NCBI GenBank assembly: GCA_037200045.1
Contig: JBBCHM010000001.1
Location: forward strand, 992,001-1,056,000
DNA length: 64,000 nucleotides
Direction: 5' to 3'
From: Rhizomicrobium sp.
GTDB taxonomy: Bacteria; Pseudomonadota; Alphaproteobacteria; Micropepsales; Micropepsaceae
This document shows positions 20,301 to 29,700 of this stretch, piece after piece; the stretch's first letter is position 1, and each line of letters opens with the position of its first letter. The notes under the pieces are model-generated. The model worked only from the letters and a program-made list of their open reading frames with translations. It had not been told where the DNA came from and did no database searches. The position numbers were made by a program, and so were the translations under genes.

Positions 20301-20817
20301 CGTCGCCGCTGCCCGAGCGCTCCAGCACTCGCGTGCGGGCCTGCGCGATCAGTTCGCGCGCCGTCTGCTCGTCCAGCACGTCGAACGACGCCGGCACGCC
20401 GGCCTCCAGCGGAAAGCGCGACAGAAGGTTCTGGCAGAACGCGTGGATGGTCAGGATCTTCAATCCGCCCGGCGTCTCCAGCGCCTTGGCGAAAAGCTGC
20501 CGCGCCCGCTTCATGTCTTCCGGCCCGCCGAGCCCCGCGCCGATCTCCGCGACCCGCCGCTCCAATTCCTTGTTCGGCAGCATCGACCATTCGCCGAGCT
20601 GCTTGAACAGCCGCCCCTGCATCTCCGCCGCCGCCGCCTTGGTGAAGGTCAGGCACAGGATGCGCTCCGGATCGGTCCGCGCCAGCAAGAGCCGCGTCAC
20701 GCGGTTGGCGAGCGTGTGCGTCTTGCCGGCGCCGGCATTGGCCGCGACCCAGGCGGAATGCGCCGGATTGGCCGCGATGACCGACGGGTCCTTCTCGATG
20801 TCGCTGGCCCCGCTCAT
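17377..20817 (-). CDS. addA: Double-strand break repair helicase-nuclease AddA
   Basis: 1146 residues from ATG 20817 (the frame is open further upstream but that part is antisense noise inside addB). UvrD-type helicase plus C-terminal RecB nuclease. Visible motifs in order: Walker A AANAGAGKTHTLA (about residue 27), LTFTKAAAAEM, LDYDDLI, LIDEAQDTSPEQW (Walker B), VGDEKQSIFSFQGADP, MTVHGAKGLEADIV, LYVALTRARDRLVV, and nuclease residues ...VLIVDFKTNRPPP. With AddB it resects DNA ends and loads RecA, replacing RecBCD. The start overlaps the addB stop by 4 bp. Confidence 0.96.
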   Translation of the reverse strand: MSGASDIEKDPSVIAANPAHSAWVAANAGAGKTHTLANRVTRLLLARTDPERILCLTFTKAAAAEMQGRLFKQLGEWSMLPNKELERRVAEIGAGLGGPEDMKRARQLFAKALETPGGLKILTIHAFCQNLLSRFPLEAGVPASFDVLDEQTARELIAQARTRVLERSGSGDAARASALAFLLTQTSEATLNAILDAALGADKRKLDRFFETLGTQDVGAAVRRAHGAGDEGPDAICRRFCEELLDLTEDLRSIAAWMATGSKTDGERASGLLAVLAMAPGAAMYDAYRALWLTQAGEPRKEPVTKRHSATRPELRAAVDRLQADLLAVEERRRAAHAAALTEAALTIADAVRAEYVRAKEARGALDYDDLIVKTRQLLEEREAASWVLYKLDGGIDHVLIDEAQDTSPEQWRIVRALTAEFFAGDAAPRWRGEDKQPVTRTIFAVGDEKQSIFSFQGADPAQFDVHRRAFGEAAAAAGRGFVDQPLVVSRRSVREVLQFVDTVFKPEEARAGLTSGGGAIEHRHLREEHGRVELWETAKPADAEDTDPYELPPVDYVGEASPVAQLARRVAEQIRQWVGRAKLPGHKAAVRAGDIMILLPRREPFGSAVIRELKLRGVPVAGADRIVLTEQIAVMDLIALGRFVLLPQDDYTLAAVLRSPLCRVSEDALFQLSHDRKGPLWSALQQRRDENDAFREAHDFLAEMRARADFAPPYEFYAHALGPRGMRRRLLKRLGHEANDAIDEFLSLSFAYEAANAPSLEGFLHWIERGGAEIKRDMERARDEVRVMTVHGAKGLEADIVILPDTTGVPSLANDRGNLLYTDDGVLYPVADAQAPRAVLEAKAAAKARMLEEHRRLLYVALTRARDRLVVCGFEGKRGVKDGSWYTLAKRAAEAIGVKLTRGGEALHVVGEADDLVAAGMVPTVAAAPLASGWLSTPAPRDVPAPRLVRPFDAAGMDEPATLSPLADNKQFRRGLLVHALLAHLPEVAKVERPALALRFLRLRNVPDDEAETLARETLRVLDDPAFAAAFAEGSRAEVAIVADLPELGEAARVNGRIDRLALTDDSVLIVDFKTNRPPPTREDDVAPLYLTQMALYRAAAAKIFPGRRIVCGLVWTEGPTLMALSNELLDGEMRRIKARLDPQG

Positions 20818-23729
20818 TCCTCCGGCGCCTCCCAGCCGCCCAGCGACCATTCGCGCACCCGCGCCAGGTGATCGTAGTCGCCGGTGAAATCGACATTCTG
20901 CGGCCGCAGCCGCGGCAGATAGGGCGTCGTCTCTTTCTCGAACAGCGCGATATAGCGCTTCAGCCGCGCCACCGCCTCGGGCACCAGCGCCAGGTCGACC
21001 TCCTCCAGCGCGCCGCGCTCGCGCCCGCCGCTGAACCAGACATAGACCAGCGCCGCCGCCTCGCGCGGATCGCCGAACGCGCCGGCCCGCAGCATCTCCG
21101 CTTCGAGCAGCAATTGCGGCGCGAGGAACGCCTTGATCTGTTTCGGTCGCGGCGGCTTGCCGGTCTTGTAGTCGAAGATCGCGGCGCTGCCGTCTTCCAG
21201 GATGTCGATGCGGTCGGCGATGCCGCTCAATTCGAAACCCGGCGTCACCTTCCACAGACCCTTGATCTCGGTCAGCGATGTCTCGCGCACCTCGCGCAGG
21301 ACGCGCTCCTGCTCCACGAACCACAGCGCCGCATTGGCGAAGCGCGGCCGCCACAGTGCCAGCGCCGCCTTCGGGGTGCCCTCCGCCGCGAACACCTGGT
21401 CGGCGATCGCAACCAGTGTCAGCGCCGCGTCGTCGCCGAGCGGCCCGGGATGTTCCTTCACGAAACGCTCCAGCACCTTGTGCACGGCATTGCCGCGCTC
21501 CAGCGGCCCGATCGCGGCGTCGAGCGGGTCGAGCACTTCAAGTCTCAACACGCGCCGCGCATAGATCGCATAGGGATCGCGCACCCAGCGCTCGATCTCG
21601 GTGACGGAAAGCTTCTTCGGCCGCGCGGCCACCGGCGGACGCGGCGCCGGCCGCTTCTCCGGCGTCGCCATTCCGGCCTCGTCGATGCCGTGCGCCAGGG
21701 CGAGATAATCGAGGCCGGGCTTGAGCACGTCGCGTTCGTCGGTCCGCAACCCGAGCCCGCCGGTCAGTTGCGACAGCCGCTCGACCCAGCGCGAGGCGAC
21801 CGTCGGCGCACCTTCCGCTTTCTTCGCCCGCGTCAGCACCACGCGCGGCCCCGCGCTCAGCGCCGCGAAATCATGCGCCGCCTGTCCGATGGCGCGTTCC
21901 GGTTGTTCGAGGCCGAGCGCCTTTCGCATCGGGCGCGAGAACCACGGATCGGCCGCCGGCGCGCGCGGCCAGCTTCCCTCGTTCAATCCGCCGAGCACGA
22001 CGGTGTCGAAGCTTTGCAGCCGCGCCTCCAGCGGCCCCAGGATCGCGACGCGCGGGTGGCCGCCGCGTTGCAGCCGCACGGCCTTGGTCGAAGCCAGCTT
22101 GCGGAACAGCGCGGCATAGGCGCCGCCGTTCACCTCGATGTTCGGCGCGGCTTCCAGCAGCTCGGCCACAAAGCGCGACGCGACATCGCCGGCCTCCGCC
22201 TTCCAGAGATCGGCGCCCGCCAACGCGCCCGCCGCCTGCAGATGCCCCGTCACGATATCGATGAGCGGCGCCTCGCGCTTGCCGAGCGCGGTTTCGAACG
22301 GCTTCAGCGCCCCGGCCACATCCGCGAACCAATAGAGCAGGCGCGACAGCCGCGCCTTCGCCGCTTCGTCTGCGTCCTCGCGTTCGCGCTGGATTGCCTT
22401 GCGCACGCCCGCCAGTCCCGGATCGGGCCGCGGCCCGCGCAGCAGAACGTCGAGCTCGCGCGCCTTCTCGCGGAACGCGGCGCCGTTGCCGCCCATCGTA
22501 CATAACGGATGCTTGAGCAGCGCCAGCAGCGGCACCGGCGCGAAACCCGCATCCGCCGCATCGGCCAACAGGCACAGGAAGGTCCCCGGCGGCGTGTGCG
22601 ACAGCGGCCGGCCGGCGGAATCGTCAACCTCCACGTCCCATCGCCTGAGTTCGCTCGCCACGCGCCGCGCCAGCGCGCGATCCGGCGTCACCAGCGTCGC
22701 GGTCTTGCCGGGCTCTTCCAGCGCCTCGCGCAGCACCAGCGCGATGGCCGACGCCTCCTCCGCCGCATCGGCCGCCTCGATCAGCGAGATGCCCACCACA
22801 CCCTCCGCGATGGCGCCTTCCTCGTTGCGCTCCGCAATGGCACGCCACGCATCGGTGGTGGGGGCAGGGCGCAGCGCCTCGCGCAGCACCCGTTCGCGCT
22901 GGGGATTGCGCGCGCCGTCCCAATCGCGCACCGCGTCGCGCCGGACGCGCAGCCTGTCGAGCAATTGCTTCATGCCGTATTGCGGGTGGCCCGGATCGAG
23001 CGTGTCCCAACTCTCGGCATCGAGTTCGCGGTCCAGCCCGGGCAGGATCACCGCGCCGTCCGGCCGTTCCGCGATGGCTTTCAGCAGCGCCGCCGTCGCG
23101 GGAATCGAACCGGTCGAGCCCGCCGCGATCACCTTCCCGCGCGACGCCTTCACCTGCGCCGCCAGCGCCGTCAGCGCGCGGTTGCGCCGGTCCGCCGGAC
23201 TGATCCGCTGCTCCGCCGCCAGGATATCGGGCCATGCGTCCTTGAGCAGAAGCAGGAATGTCCGCACCCGGTCCCAATGCGCCGCCAGCGCGACCGGCAC
23301 GAAGCCATCGAGGTCCGACAGCTTGGCGCCTTGCGTCTCCACCTCGTCCATCACCGCGGCGAGCCCGTCCGCCAGCGCCGCCGCCTGCGCGAAGCCCATC
23401 TCGCCGCCCTGCCAGCGCCGCACCATCGCCGCCAGCAGCAGCGTCCGCCGCATCGGCGCGACGGCCGGCGGCAGATCGAGTGCCTCCGCCTCGAACAGCA
23501 GCTCGTCCTCGTCGGCATCGCCCAGCGCCTTGAAGCGCGGCAGCAGTGCCGCGCCGCCCAGCGCCCGCGCGAAGGCGTCGCCGAAGGTCCGCTGCGCCCG
23601 CCGCGTCGGCAGGTAGATGACGGTATCGGCCAGCGCCAGCGGGTCCGCGCCCGCCTTGGCGATCAGCCCTTTGGCCAGCGTGTCGGCGAAGGGCGCGCTC
23701 GAAGGGATCGTGAAGACGTTCGCCGTCAC
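20814..23729 (-). CDS. addB: Double-strand break repair protein AddB
   Basis: 971 residues from GTG 23729. Alphaproteobacterial-type AddB: begins VFTIPSSAPFADTLAKGL, with YLPTRRAQRTFGDAF in the inactive helicase-like part, and no intact Walker A loop (usual for this branch). The C-terminal nuclease has AAIFDYKTGKPPRPKQIKAFLAPQLLLEAEM, which holds the D-x-K and Q motifs. It is thought to provide the second nuclease and Chi-type recognition. The GTG overlaps the stop of the upstream nucleotidyltransferase (GTGA) and the stop overlaps addA, so this is one translationally chained operon. Confidence 0.95.
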   Translation of the reverse strand: MTANVFTIPSSAPFADTLAKGLIAKAGADPLALADTVIYLPTRRAQRTFGDAFARALGGAALLPRFKALGDADEDELLFEAEALDLPPAVAPMRRTLLLAAMVRRWQGGEMGFAQAAALADGLAAVMDEVETQGAKLSDLDGFVPVALAAHWDRVRTFLLLLKDAWPDILAAEQRISPADRRNRALTALAAQVKASRGKVIAAGSTGSIPATAALLKAIAERPDGAVILPGLDRELDAESWDTLDPGHPQYGMKQLLDRLRVRRDAVRDWDGARNPQRERVLREALRPAPTTDAWRAIAERNEEGAIAEGVVGISLIEAADAAEEASAIALVLREALEEPGKTATLVTPDRALARRVASELRRWDVEVDDSAGRPLSHTPPGTFLCLLADAADAGFAPVPLLALLKHPLCTMGGNGAAFREKARELDVLLRGPRPDPGLAGVRKAIQREREDADEAAKARLSRLLYWFADVAGALKPFETALGKREAPLIDIVTGHLQAAGALAGADLWKAEAGDVASRFVAELLEAAPNIEVNGGAYAALFRKLASTKAVRLQRGGHPRVAILGPLEARLQSFDTVVLGGLNEGSWPRAPAADPWFSRPMRKALGLEQPERAIGQAAHDFAALSAGPRVVLTRAKKAEGAPTVASRWVERLSQLTGGLGLRTDERDVLKPGLDYLALAHGIDEAGMATPEKRPAPRPPVAARPKKLSVTEIERWVRDPYAIYARRVLRLEVLDPLDAAIGPLERGNAVHKVLERFVKEHPGPLGDDAALTLVAIADQVFAAEGTPKAALALWRPRFANAALWFVEQERVLREVRETSLTEIKGLWKVTPGFELSGIADRIDILEDGSAAIFDYKTGKPPRPKQIKAFLAPQLLLEAEMLRAGAFGDPREAAALVYVWFSGGRERGALEEVDLALVPEAVARLKRYIALFEKETTPYLPRLRPQNVDFTGDYDHLARVREWSLGGWEAPEE

Positions 23730-24457
23730 CGCCGCACGGCCAGCGACTCCTCGGCGAGGAAGTCTTCCGCCTGCTTCACCGCCTCGGGCGTTCCGACATG
23801 GATCCACACGCCCTCGAGCCGGATGCCGAACAGCCGGCCCTTGGCGATCGCCTGGTCCCACACCCGGTTGGTCGAGAAACCGCCCGAAGGCGCGTCGTCG
23901 AACAGGCGCGGATGGGCGATCTGCACGCCGGGATAGGCGAAGGGCGACAGCCGGCGTTCCTCGACCCGCGACAGCCGCCCGTCGCCGTCCATGTTGAAAT
24001 CGCCCGGCCCCTCGAAGCCCAGCGCCGTGGTCATCGCCGCCATCAGCAGCAGCGCGTCCATCGCCTCGGGGTCCCAGCGCGCGATCATGCGGTCCAGCGC
24101 GTGCCCGATGCCTTCGACCCACACCGTGTCGGAGTTCATGATGAAGAAGGGCTTGCCCTCGAAATGCGGCAGCGCCTTCACCACGCCGCCGCCGGTGCCG
24201 AGCAGCGCGTCCGTCTCCACCGAATAGCGGATCTCGATGTCGTGGCGCTTGGCCAGATGCGCCATCACCATCTCGGCCTTGTAGTGCACATTGACCACGG
24301 CCAGCGTCACGCCCGCCGCCACCAGGCGGTCGAGCGCATGGTCGATCAGCGTGCGCCCGGCGACCGTCACCAGCGGCTTCGGCCTGTCGTCGGTCAAGGG
24401 CCGCATGCGGGTGCCCAGCCCCGCCGCCATGATCATCGCGCGTTCCGGCCTGCTCAC
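23726..24457 (-). CDS. murU: MurU-like sugar-1-phosphate nucleotidyltransferase
   Basis: 243 residues from GTG 24457. MIMAAGLGTRMRPLTDDRPKPLVTVAGRTLIDHALDRL is the GxGTRxxPLT nucleotide-binding start of the NTP_transferase family. NSDTVWVEG holds the metal-binding Asp, and GVWIHVGTPEAVKQAE ends the domain. Length and position next to an AmgK-like kinase fit MurU, N-acetylmuramate 1-phosphate uridylyltransferase, which makes UDP-MurNAc and recycles cell wall sugar while bypassing de novo (fosfomycin-sensitive) synthesis. Start and stop both overlap the neighbours by 4 bp. Other sugar substrates are possible, but the gene pair makes MurU the best call. Confidence 0.85.
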   Translation of the reverse strand: MSRPERAMIMAAGLGTRMRPLTDDRPKPLVTVAGRTLIDHALDRLVAAGVTLAVVNVHYKAEMVMAHLAKRHDIEIRYSVETDALLGTGGGVVKALPHFEGKPFFIMNSDTVWVEGIGHALDRMIARWDPEAMDALLLMAAMTTALGFEGPGDFNMDGDGRLSRVEERRLSPFAYPGVQIAHPRLFDDAPSGGFSTNRVWDQAIAKGRLFGIRLEGVWIHVGTPEAVKQAEDFLAEESLAVRR

Positions 24458-25566
24458 GCTGCCAACCCCTCGGGTGCGCCGCGCTTCTCGCGCGGGATGG
24501 TGCGATCGTACCACGCCTTCAATCCGCCCAGCGCCGGATGTTCGAGATCGCCATTGAGATATCCCCACACCCGCGGCAGGAAGGCCAGATAGCGCGCCTT
24601 GCCGTCGCGTTTGTAGAGCCGGGAGAACACGCCCACGATCCGGGCGTTGCGCTGGGCCGCGATGATGGCCATTTCCGCGCCGAAGCGCTCGGCGTCCAGC
24701 GCCACGCCATGTTCCGCCATGGCGCGCAGATAATGCGCCTTGGTGGCTTCGGCCAGTTCCGGCGACACGTCGCGCCGCGCATCCTCGACCAGGTGCATCA
24801 GGTCCTGCGCCCGCGATCCGGCCACCGCATCCTGGAAATCGATCAGCCCGACCCGCGCCACGCCCTCGCGCCCGGGCAGCCACAGCAGGTTCTGGGCATG
24901 GTAGTCGCGGTGGATGAAGACCGGCGCGGCCTTGCGGGTCTCGTCCAGCGCCTTGCGCCACAGCGCGCGATGCTCGTCCACCTCGTCGGCGCGGGCCGCC
25001 CGGCCGAGCGCCAGGGGAAAGAACCAGTCGGTCACCAGGTCGATTTCGGCGATCTGCGCCGTCTCGTCATAGGGATAAAGCGCCACGCCGCCCGGCATCG
25101 CCGCCGGCGCCGCCTCCTCATGCAGCCGCGCCAGGACATCGGCGGCGGCGGCATAGAGCTCGAACTCGTTGCCGCCCCGGCCGAGCACGTCGGCATAAAG
25201 ATCGTCGCCCAGATCCTCGAGGATCGCGAAGCCGAGCCTGGGATCGGCCGCCAGGACCTCCGGCGCGCTCAAACCGTTGGCGCGGAGGAATTTGGAGACC
25301 GCGACGAACCGCGCGACATCGCCGCCCGCCAGCCGCGCCAGCGCGTTGTAGCCGAGCGCCCGGCGCTCGTCCGGCGTCGCGTCGGCGGGCGCGGGCGGCG
25401 TCTCGGCCGATTGCGGCTGGTCCATCAGCATCGCGCGGCGCCCGTTCATCGCCAGCCGCACATAGCGCCGGGTCGAGGCATCGCCGGGCAGCGGCATGCG
25501 CGTCGCCGGTCCCCATCCCGAGACCGCCAGGAAGGCATCCATCGCCTCGGTCCGCTCAGTCGCCAT
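24454..25566 (-). CDS. amgK: AmgK-like sugar kinase (aminoglycoside phosphotransferase fold)
   Basis: 370 residues. The APH fold shows LPGDASTRRYVRL near the start, FAILEDLGDDLY (about 113-124), the catalytic loop FIHRDYHAQNLLWL (H219, D221, N226) and LIDFQDAVAG (metal-binding D243). AmgK phosphorylates the anomeric position of N-acetylmuramate and N-acetylglucosamine in Pseudomonas and Caulobacter, feeding MurU. Here it overlaps the MurU-like gene by 4 bp and the tsaE gene by 11 bp. ATG 25566 is used; ATG 25542 is the alternative. Older annotations may call it a phosphotransferase or TsaE-associated kinase. Confidence 0.85.
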   Translation of the reverse strand: MATERTEAMDAFLAVSGWGPATRMPLPGDASTRRYVRLAMNGRRAMLMDQPQSAETPPAPADATPDERRALGYNALARLAGGDVARFVAVSKFLRANGLSAPEVLAADPRLGFAILEDLGDDLYADVLGRGGNEFELYAAAADVLARLHEEAAPAAMPGGVALYPYDETAQIAEIDLVTDWFFPLALGRAARADEVDEHRALWRKALDETRKAAPVFIHRDYHAQNLLWLPGREGVARVGLIDFQDAVAGSRAQDLMHLVEDARRDVSPELAEATKAHYLRAMAEHGVALDAERFGAEMAIIAAQRNARIVGVFSRLYKRDGKARYLAFLPRVWGYLNGDLEHPALGGLKAWYDRTIPREKRGAPEGLAA

Positions 25567-26035
25567 GAGGGGCCTCCGTCATCGATGCCCGCCAGCGCGG
25601 CGGCCCGCTCACCAGCGCCTGCCGCGTCCCATCCTTCAGGCTCAGCGACACGTGCAGCCGGTCGGTCGGCAGCCAGGCCAATGCCCGCTCCGGCCATTCG
25701 ATCAGCGCCGCTCCGTCGTCCAGGGCTTCTTCCAGCCCCAATTCCTCGACCTCCGCCGGACTTTCGATGCGATAGAGATCGTAATGCCGCACGTTCAGCT
25801 TCGGCGTCTCGTAATACTGCACCAGGGTAAAGGTCGGGCTCGGCACTTCTTCCGTTACGCCAAGCGCGTGCAGGATGGCGCGCGCCAGCGTCGTCTTGCC
25901 CGCGCCCAGATCGCCTTGCAGCGCCACCGCGTCGCCGACTTTCAAGGATGCGGCAATCCGCGCGCCCAGCGCCTGCGTCGCTTCCAGGCCGGCGAGCGCC
26001 AGCGTCCGTTCAAAGCGTTGAGAATCCTTGGACAT
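25556..26035 (-). CDS. tsaE: tRNA threonylcarbamoyladenosine biosynthesis protein TsaE
   Basis: 159 residues. The P-loop LQGDLGAGKTTLARAIL (residues 39-55) is followed by SPTFTLVQYYETPKLNVRHYDLYRI, the TsaE signature with HxDLYR. TsaE is the ATPase that resets the TsaBD complex making t6A37 in ANN-reading tRNAs. Length is typical. It is the first gene of the minus-strand run to trxA and diverges from the ferredoxin reductase over 122 bp, which must hold both promoters. AddB, AddA and the MurU pair downstream are functionally unrelated but conserved neighbours. Confidence 0.95.
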   Translation of the reverse strand: MSKDSQRFERTLALAGLEATQALGARIAASLKVGDAVALQGDLGAGKTTLARAILHALGVTEEVPSPTFTLVQYYETPKLNVRHYDLYRIESPAEVEELGLEEALDDGAALIEWPERALAWLPTDRLHVSLSLKDGTRQALVSGPPRWRASMTEAPHGD

Positions 26036-26157
26036 GGCAAGGTTCTAGCCCGCGCGCGCCCGCCGCTCAACGCCGCTAAGCGGTTGATTCAGCGGCAGGT
26101 CTCCGCCATGTTCAATCCCATCCGGGGCGGATTGCGCCGGGCTTGAACGGAAATCAC

Positions 26158-27701
<1,544 letters not shown>

Positions 27702-27758
27702 AGAGGCGGTTGTTTTCAAGCTAACGCACCTATACCGGTGTCATGGCCCGCGAATGCG

Positions 27759-28921
27759 AGGGCTTTGCATAAGTCGTGGGTTCTGATTCTCTTTTGCGGC
27801 GTTGATCGTGGGAGAATCGGATGTCGGAACGCGTGGTTGGGCAGCTGGGTTTTGCCGACCGTGAGGTGTTCGAGGCGGCCGGGAGCAATGCGATGCTCGA
27901 ACGGGTCGTCTCGCTTGTCGACTGGTCGGCGGTCGAGGCCCTTTTGCAGCCGATCCATGGCGGCACGATGGGCGCGCCGGCCTATCCCTCGCTGATGATG
28001 TTCAAGGCGTTGCTGCTGCAGCGGTGGTATGCGCTGTCGGACGTGGCGCTGGAAGAGGCGCTGAAGGACCGGCTGTCGTTCCGCGGCTTCCTGGGCGTTG
28101 GACTGGGGGAGAAGCTGCCCGATCATTCGAGCCTGTGGCGGTTCCGCGAGGCTCTGGGCCGCGAACTGGCGCAACGGGTGTTCGGCGAGATCGTCCGGCA
28201 GATCGAGGGGGCCGGTTTTGTCCTGAAGCAAGGCACGCTGATCGACGCCTCGCTGATCGCGGCGGCGGTCAATCCGCCGCCCAAGCCGCGCGAGCCCTTG
28301 GCGCCCGACGCGGATGGCCGCCCGGCGAGCAAGCTCGTCAAAAGCGCGCTCGACGGCGACGCGGCCTGGACCAAGAAGAACGGCGTGCGCCACTTCGGCT
28401 ACAAGCTGCATGTGGCGATGGACAAGGGCGGGCGCATCCTGCGCCGCTTTCTGTTCACGCCCGCCAACATCAACGAGAGTGCCGTCGCCGATGGCCTGAT
28501 CTGCGGCGACGAGGCCGCCGTCCATGCCGACAAGGCCTATGACAGCAAGGCGCGCAGCGAGATGCTGGCCGGCTTGGGCATCGAGAACGCCATCATGCGA
28601 CGCGGCCATCCCAAGAAGCCGCTGACCCGCGCCGAGATCGCCCGCAACAAGCAGCTGGCCAAGCAGCGCGGCGCCATCGAGCCGATCTTCAACCTCTTCA
28701 AGAATGTCCATGGCCTGGCCCGCGCCCGATACCGAAGCCTGGCGCGCAACGCCACGGCCTTCGCCCTCGCCGCCGTCGTCATCAACCTCAAGCGATGGGC
28801 ACAAAGCCAAACCGCCCAGGCCTGAGCCGCCCAAGGCGGGTTCCAACACGCCAACCGGCCAAGACCCAACGGCCGACCAATGCCAAAATCCACTCAAAGC
28901 GCCTAACTTATGCAAAGCCCT
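27759..28921 (+). mobile_element. IS5-family insertion sequence
   Basis: 1163 bp bounded by 15-bp perfect terminal inverted repeats agggctttgcataag (27759-27773) and cttatgcaaagccct (28907-28921), with one complete transposase gene. A clean short target duplication is not obvious because the flanks are themselves an inverted repeat (see REP-like arms). The TIRs and the uninterrupted DDE gene suggest a recent, possibly active copy. Confidence 0.92.
27821..28825 (+). CDS. IS5-family transposase
   Basis: 334 residues, intact. N-terminal DUF772-type region (YPSLMMFKALLLQRWYALSDVALEEALKDRLSFRGFLG), then a DDE catalytic domain: GTLIDASLI (first Asp), VHADKAYDSK (second Asp), and RGAIEPIFNLFK (Glu in the Y/R-x-x-x-E region). 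The ending LARYRSLARNATAFALAAVVINLKR is typical of IS5 group proteins. It catalyses cut-and-paste transposition at the 15-bp terminal repeats. Codon use and GC content look like the host, so compositional evidence of foreign origin is weak. Confidence 0.95.
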   Translation: MSERVVGQLGFADREVFEAAGSNAMLERVVSLVDWSAVEALLQPIHGGTMGAPAYPSLMMFKALLLQRWYALSDVALEEALKDRLSFRGFLGVGLGEKLPDHSSLWRFREALGRELAQRVFGEIVRQIEGAGFVLKQGTLIDASLIAAAVNPPPKPREPLAPDADGRPASKLVKSALDGDAAWTKKNGVRHFGYKLHVAMDKGGRILRRFLFTPANINESAVADGLICGDEAAVHADKAYDSKARSEMLAGLGIENAIMRRGHPKKPLTRAEIARNKQLAKQRGAIEPIFNLFKNVHGLARARYRSLARNATAFALAAVVINLKRWAQSQTAQA

Positions 28922-29013
28922 CGCATTCGCGGGCCATGACAATTCTGGTCTGATGATTCCAGCAGATCGCAGTCGGCTCTAGAATCCACCCCTCAAGGGG
29001 AGGGTAAGAGCAC

Positions 29014-29577
29014 TTACTCCACCCGCTCGACGCTGCCGCCGCCGGCCACCGCCTGCGTGACCTGCGGGTGGCCGCGATAGGTGATCTCGCCGCCGCCGTG
29101 CACCGCCGCGGTCAGCATGGCCGTCGCCGTCACCGCGACCGAGCCGCCGCCATGCACCGCCGCCTCGACCGTGCCGGCGGAAATCGCGTGCACATCGATG
29201 GCGCCGCCGCCATGGACCGCCGCGGCGAAATTACCCTGGGCGGGAAACGCGCCCGCCGTGTCGATCGCCCCGCCGCCGTCGACCGCCGCGGCCGATATGT
29301 CGGGCGTCACGATCTCGATCTCCAGCTCGTAGTGGTGCGGGCAATCGGCGTTGCACGCCGCGATGTCGAGTTCCTTGCCGTCGCGGATCGTGAAGGTGGT
29401 GAACTGCGTGCTGCCCTTCAGGAGCGTCACGCGCTGCACGTCGCCATGCCTGAGCACCACATGCCCGCCGCCGCGTAGGTGGACCTGGTCGAATTTCGCG
29501 ACCGGCACGACAGTCGCGGCGGTCGCGGGAACGGCCATCAGGCAGCAGGCGGCCAGAAGAAGCGAAGCGCGAGTCAT
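29014..29577 (-). CDS. Secreted head-GIN domain (DUF2807) protein
   Basis: 187 residues with a Sec signal (MTRASLLLAACCLMAVPATAA). The mature chain is a repeated beta pattern: five turns of the type AAxHGGGxI (AAAVDGGGAID, AAVHGGGAIDV, AAVHGGGSVAV, AAVHGGGEIT, QAVAGGGSV) spaced about 15-25 residues, preceded by FDQVHLRGGGHVVLRHGD. This is the right-handed beta-helix style 'putative auto-transporter adhesin, head GIN' family. Role unknown; probably a periplasmic or surface protein. It lies downstream of the IS element on the opposite strand. Confidence 0.8.
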   Translation of the reverse strand: MTRASLLLAACCLMAVPATAATVVPVAKFDQVHLRGGGHVVLRHGDVQRVTLLKGSTQFTTFTIRDGKELDIAACNADCPHHYELEIEIVTPDISAAAVDGGGAIDTAGAFPAQGNFAAAVHGGGAIDVHAISAGTVEAAVHGGGSVAVTATAMLTAAVHGGGEITYRGHPQVTQAVAGGGSVERVE

Positions 29578-29700
29578 CGGGGAACTCCGGAGCGTTGAAT
29601 CCGCCGCGATCCTACGCCCCGGCCGCTAGTTTGGCCGCATCGCAAGCCCGCGCCCCGGCCATGAACGCGCGCGATGGCCGCAAAAATCCGGGCGCCCCGC

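Larger units (their letters stand above)
27739..28941. repeat. REP-like arms split by the IS5 element
   Basis: 20-bp arms at 27739-27758 and 28922-28941 are exact inverted copies of each other and match the tgtcat-ggcccgc-gaat-gcg part of the REP-like family found at 42607-42729. The IS lies exactly between them, so outer arm plus IS end gives a 35-bp perfect inverted repeat. The inner part of a normal bipartite copy (acccag...ctgggt) is missing. Confidence 0.8.

Noticed and set aside
17863-20871. 1002-codon plus-strand frame antisense to addA
   Set aside because: Composition (Arg, His, Gln, Leu) and position exactly over addA show it is a shadow of that gene.
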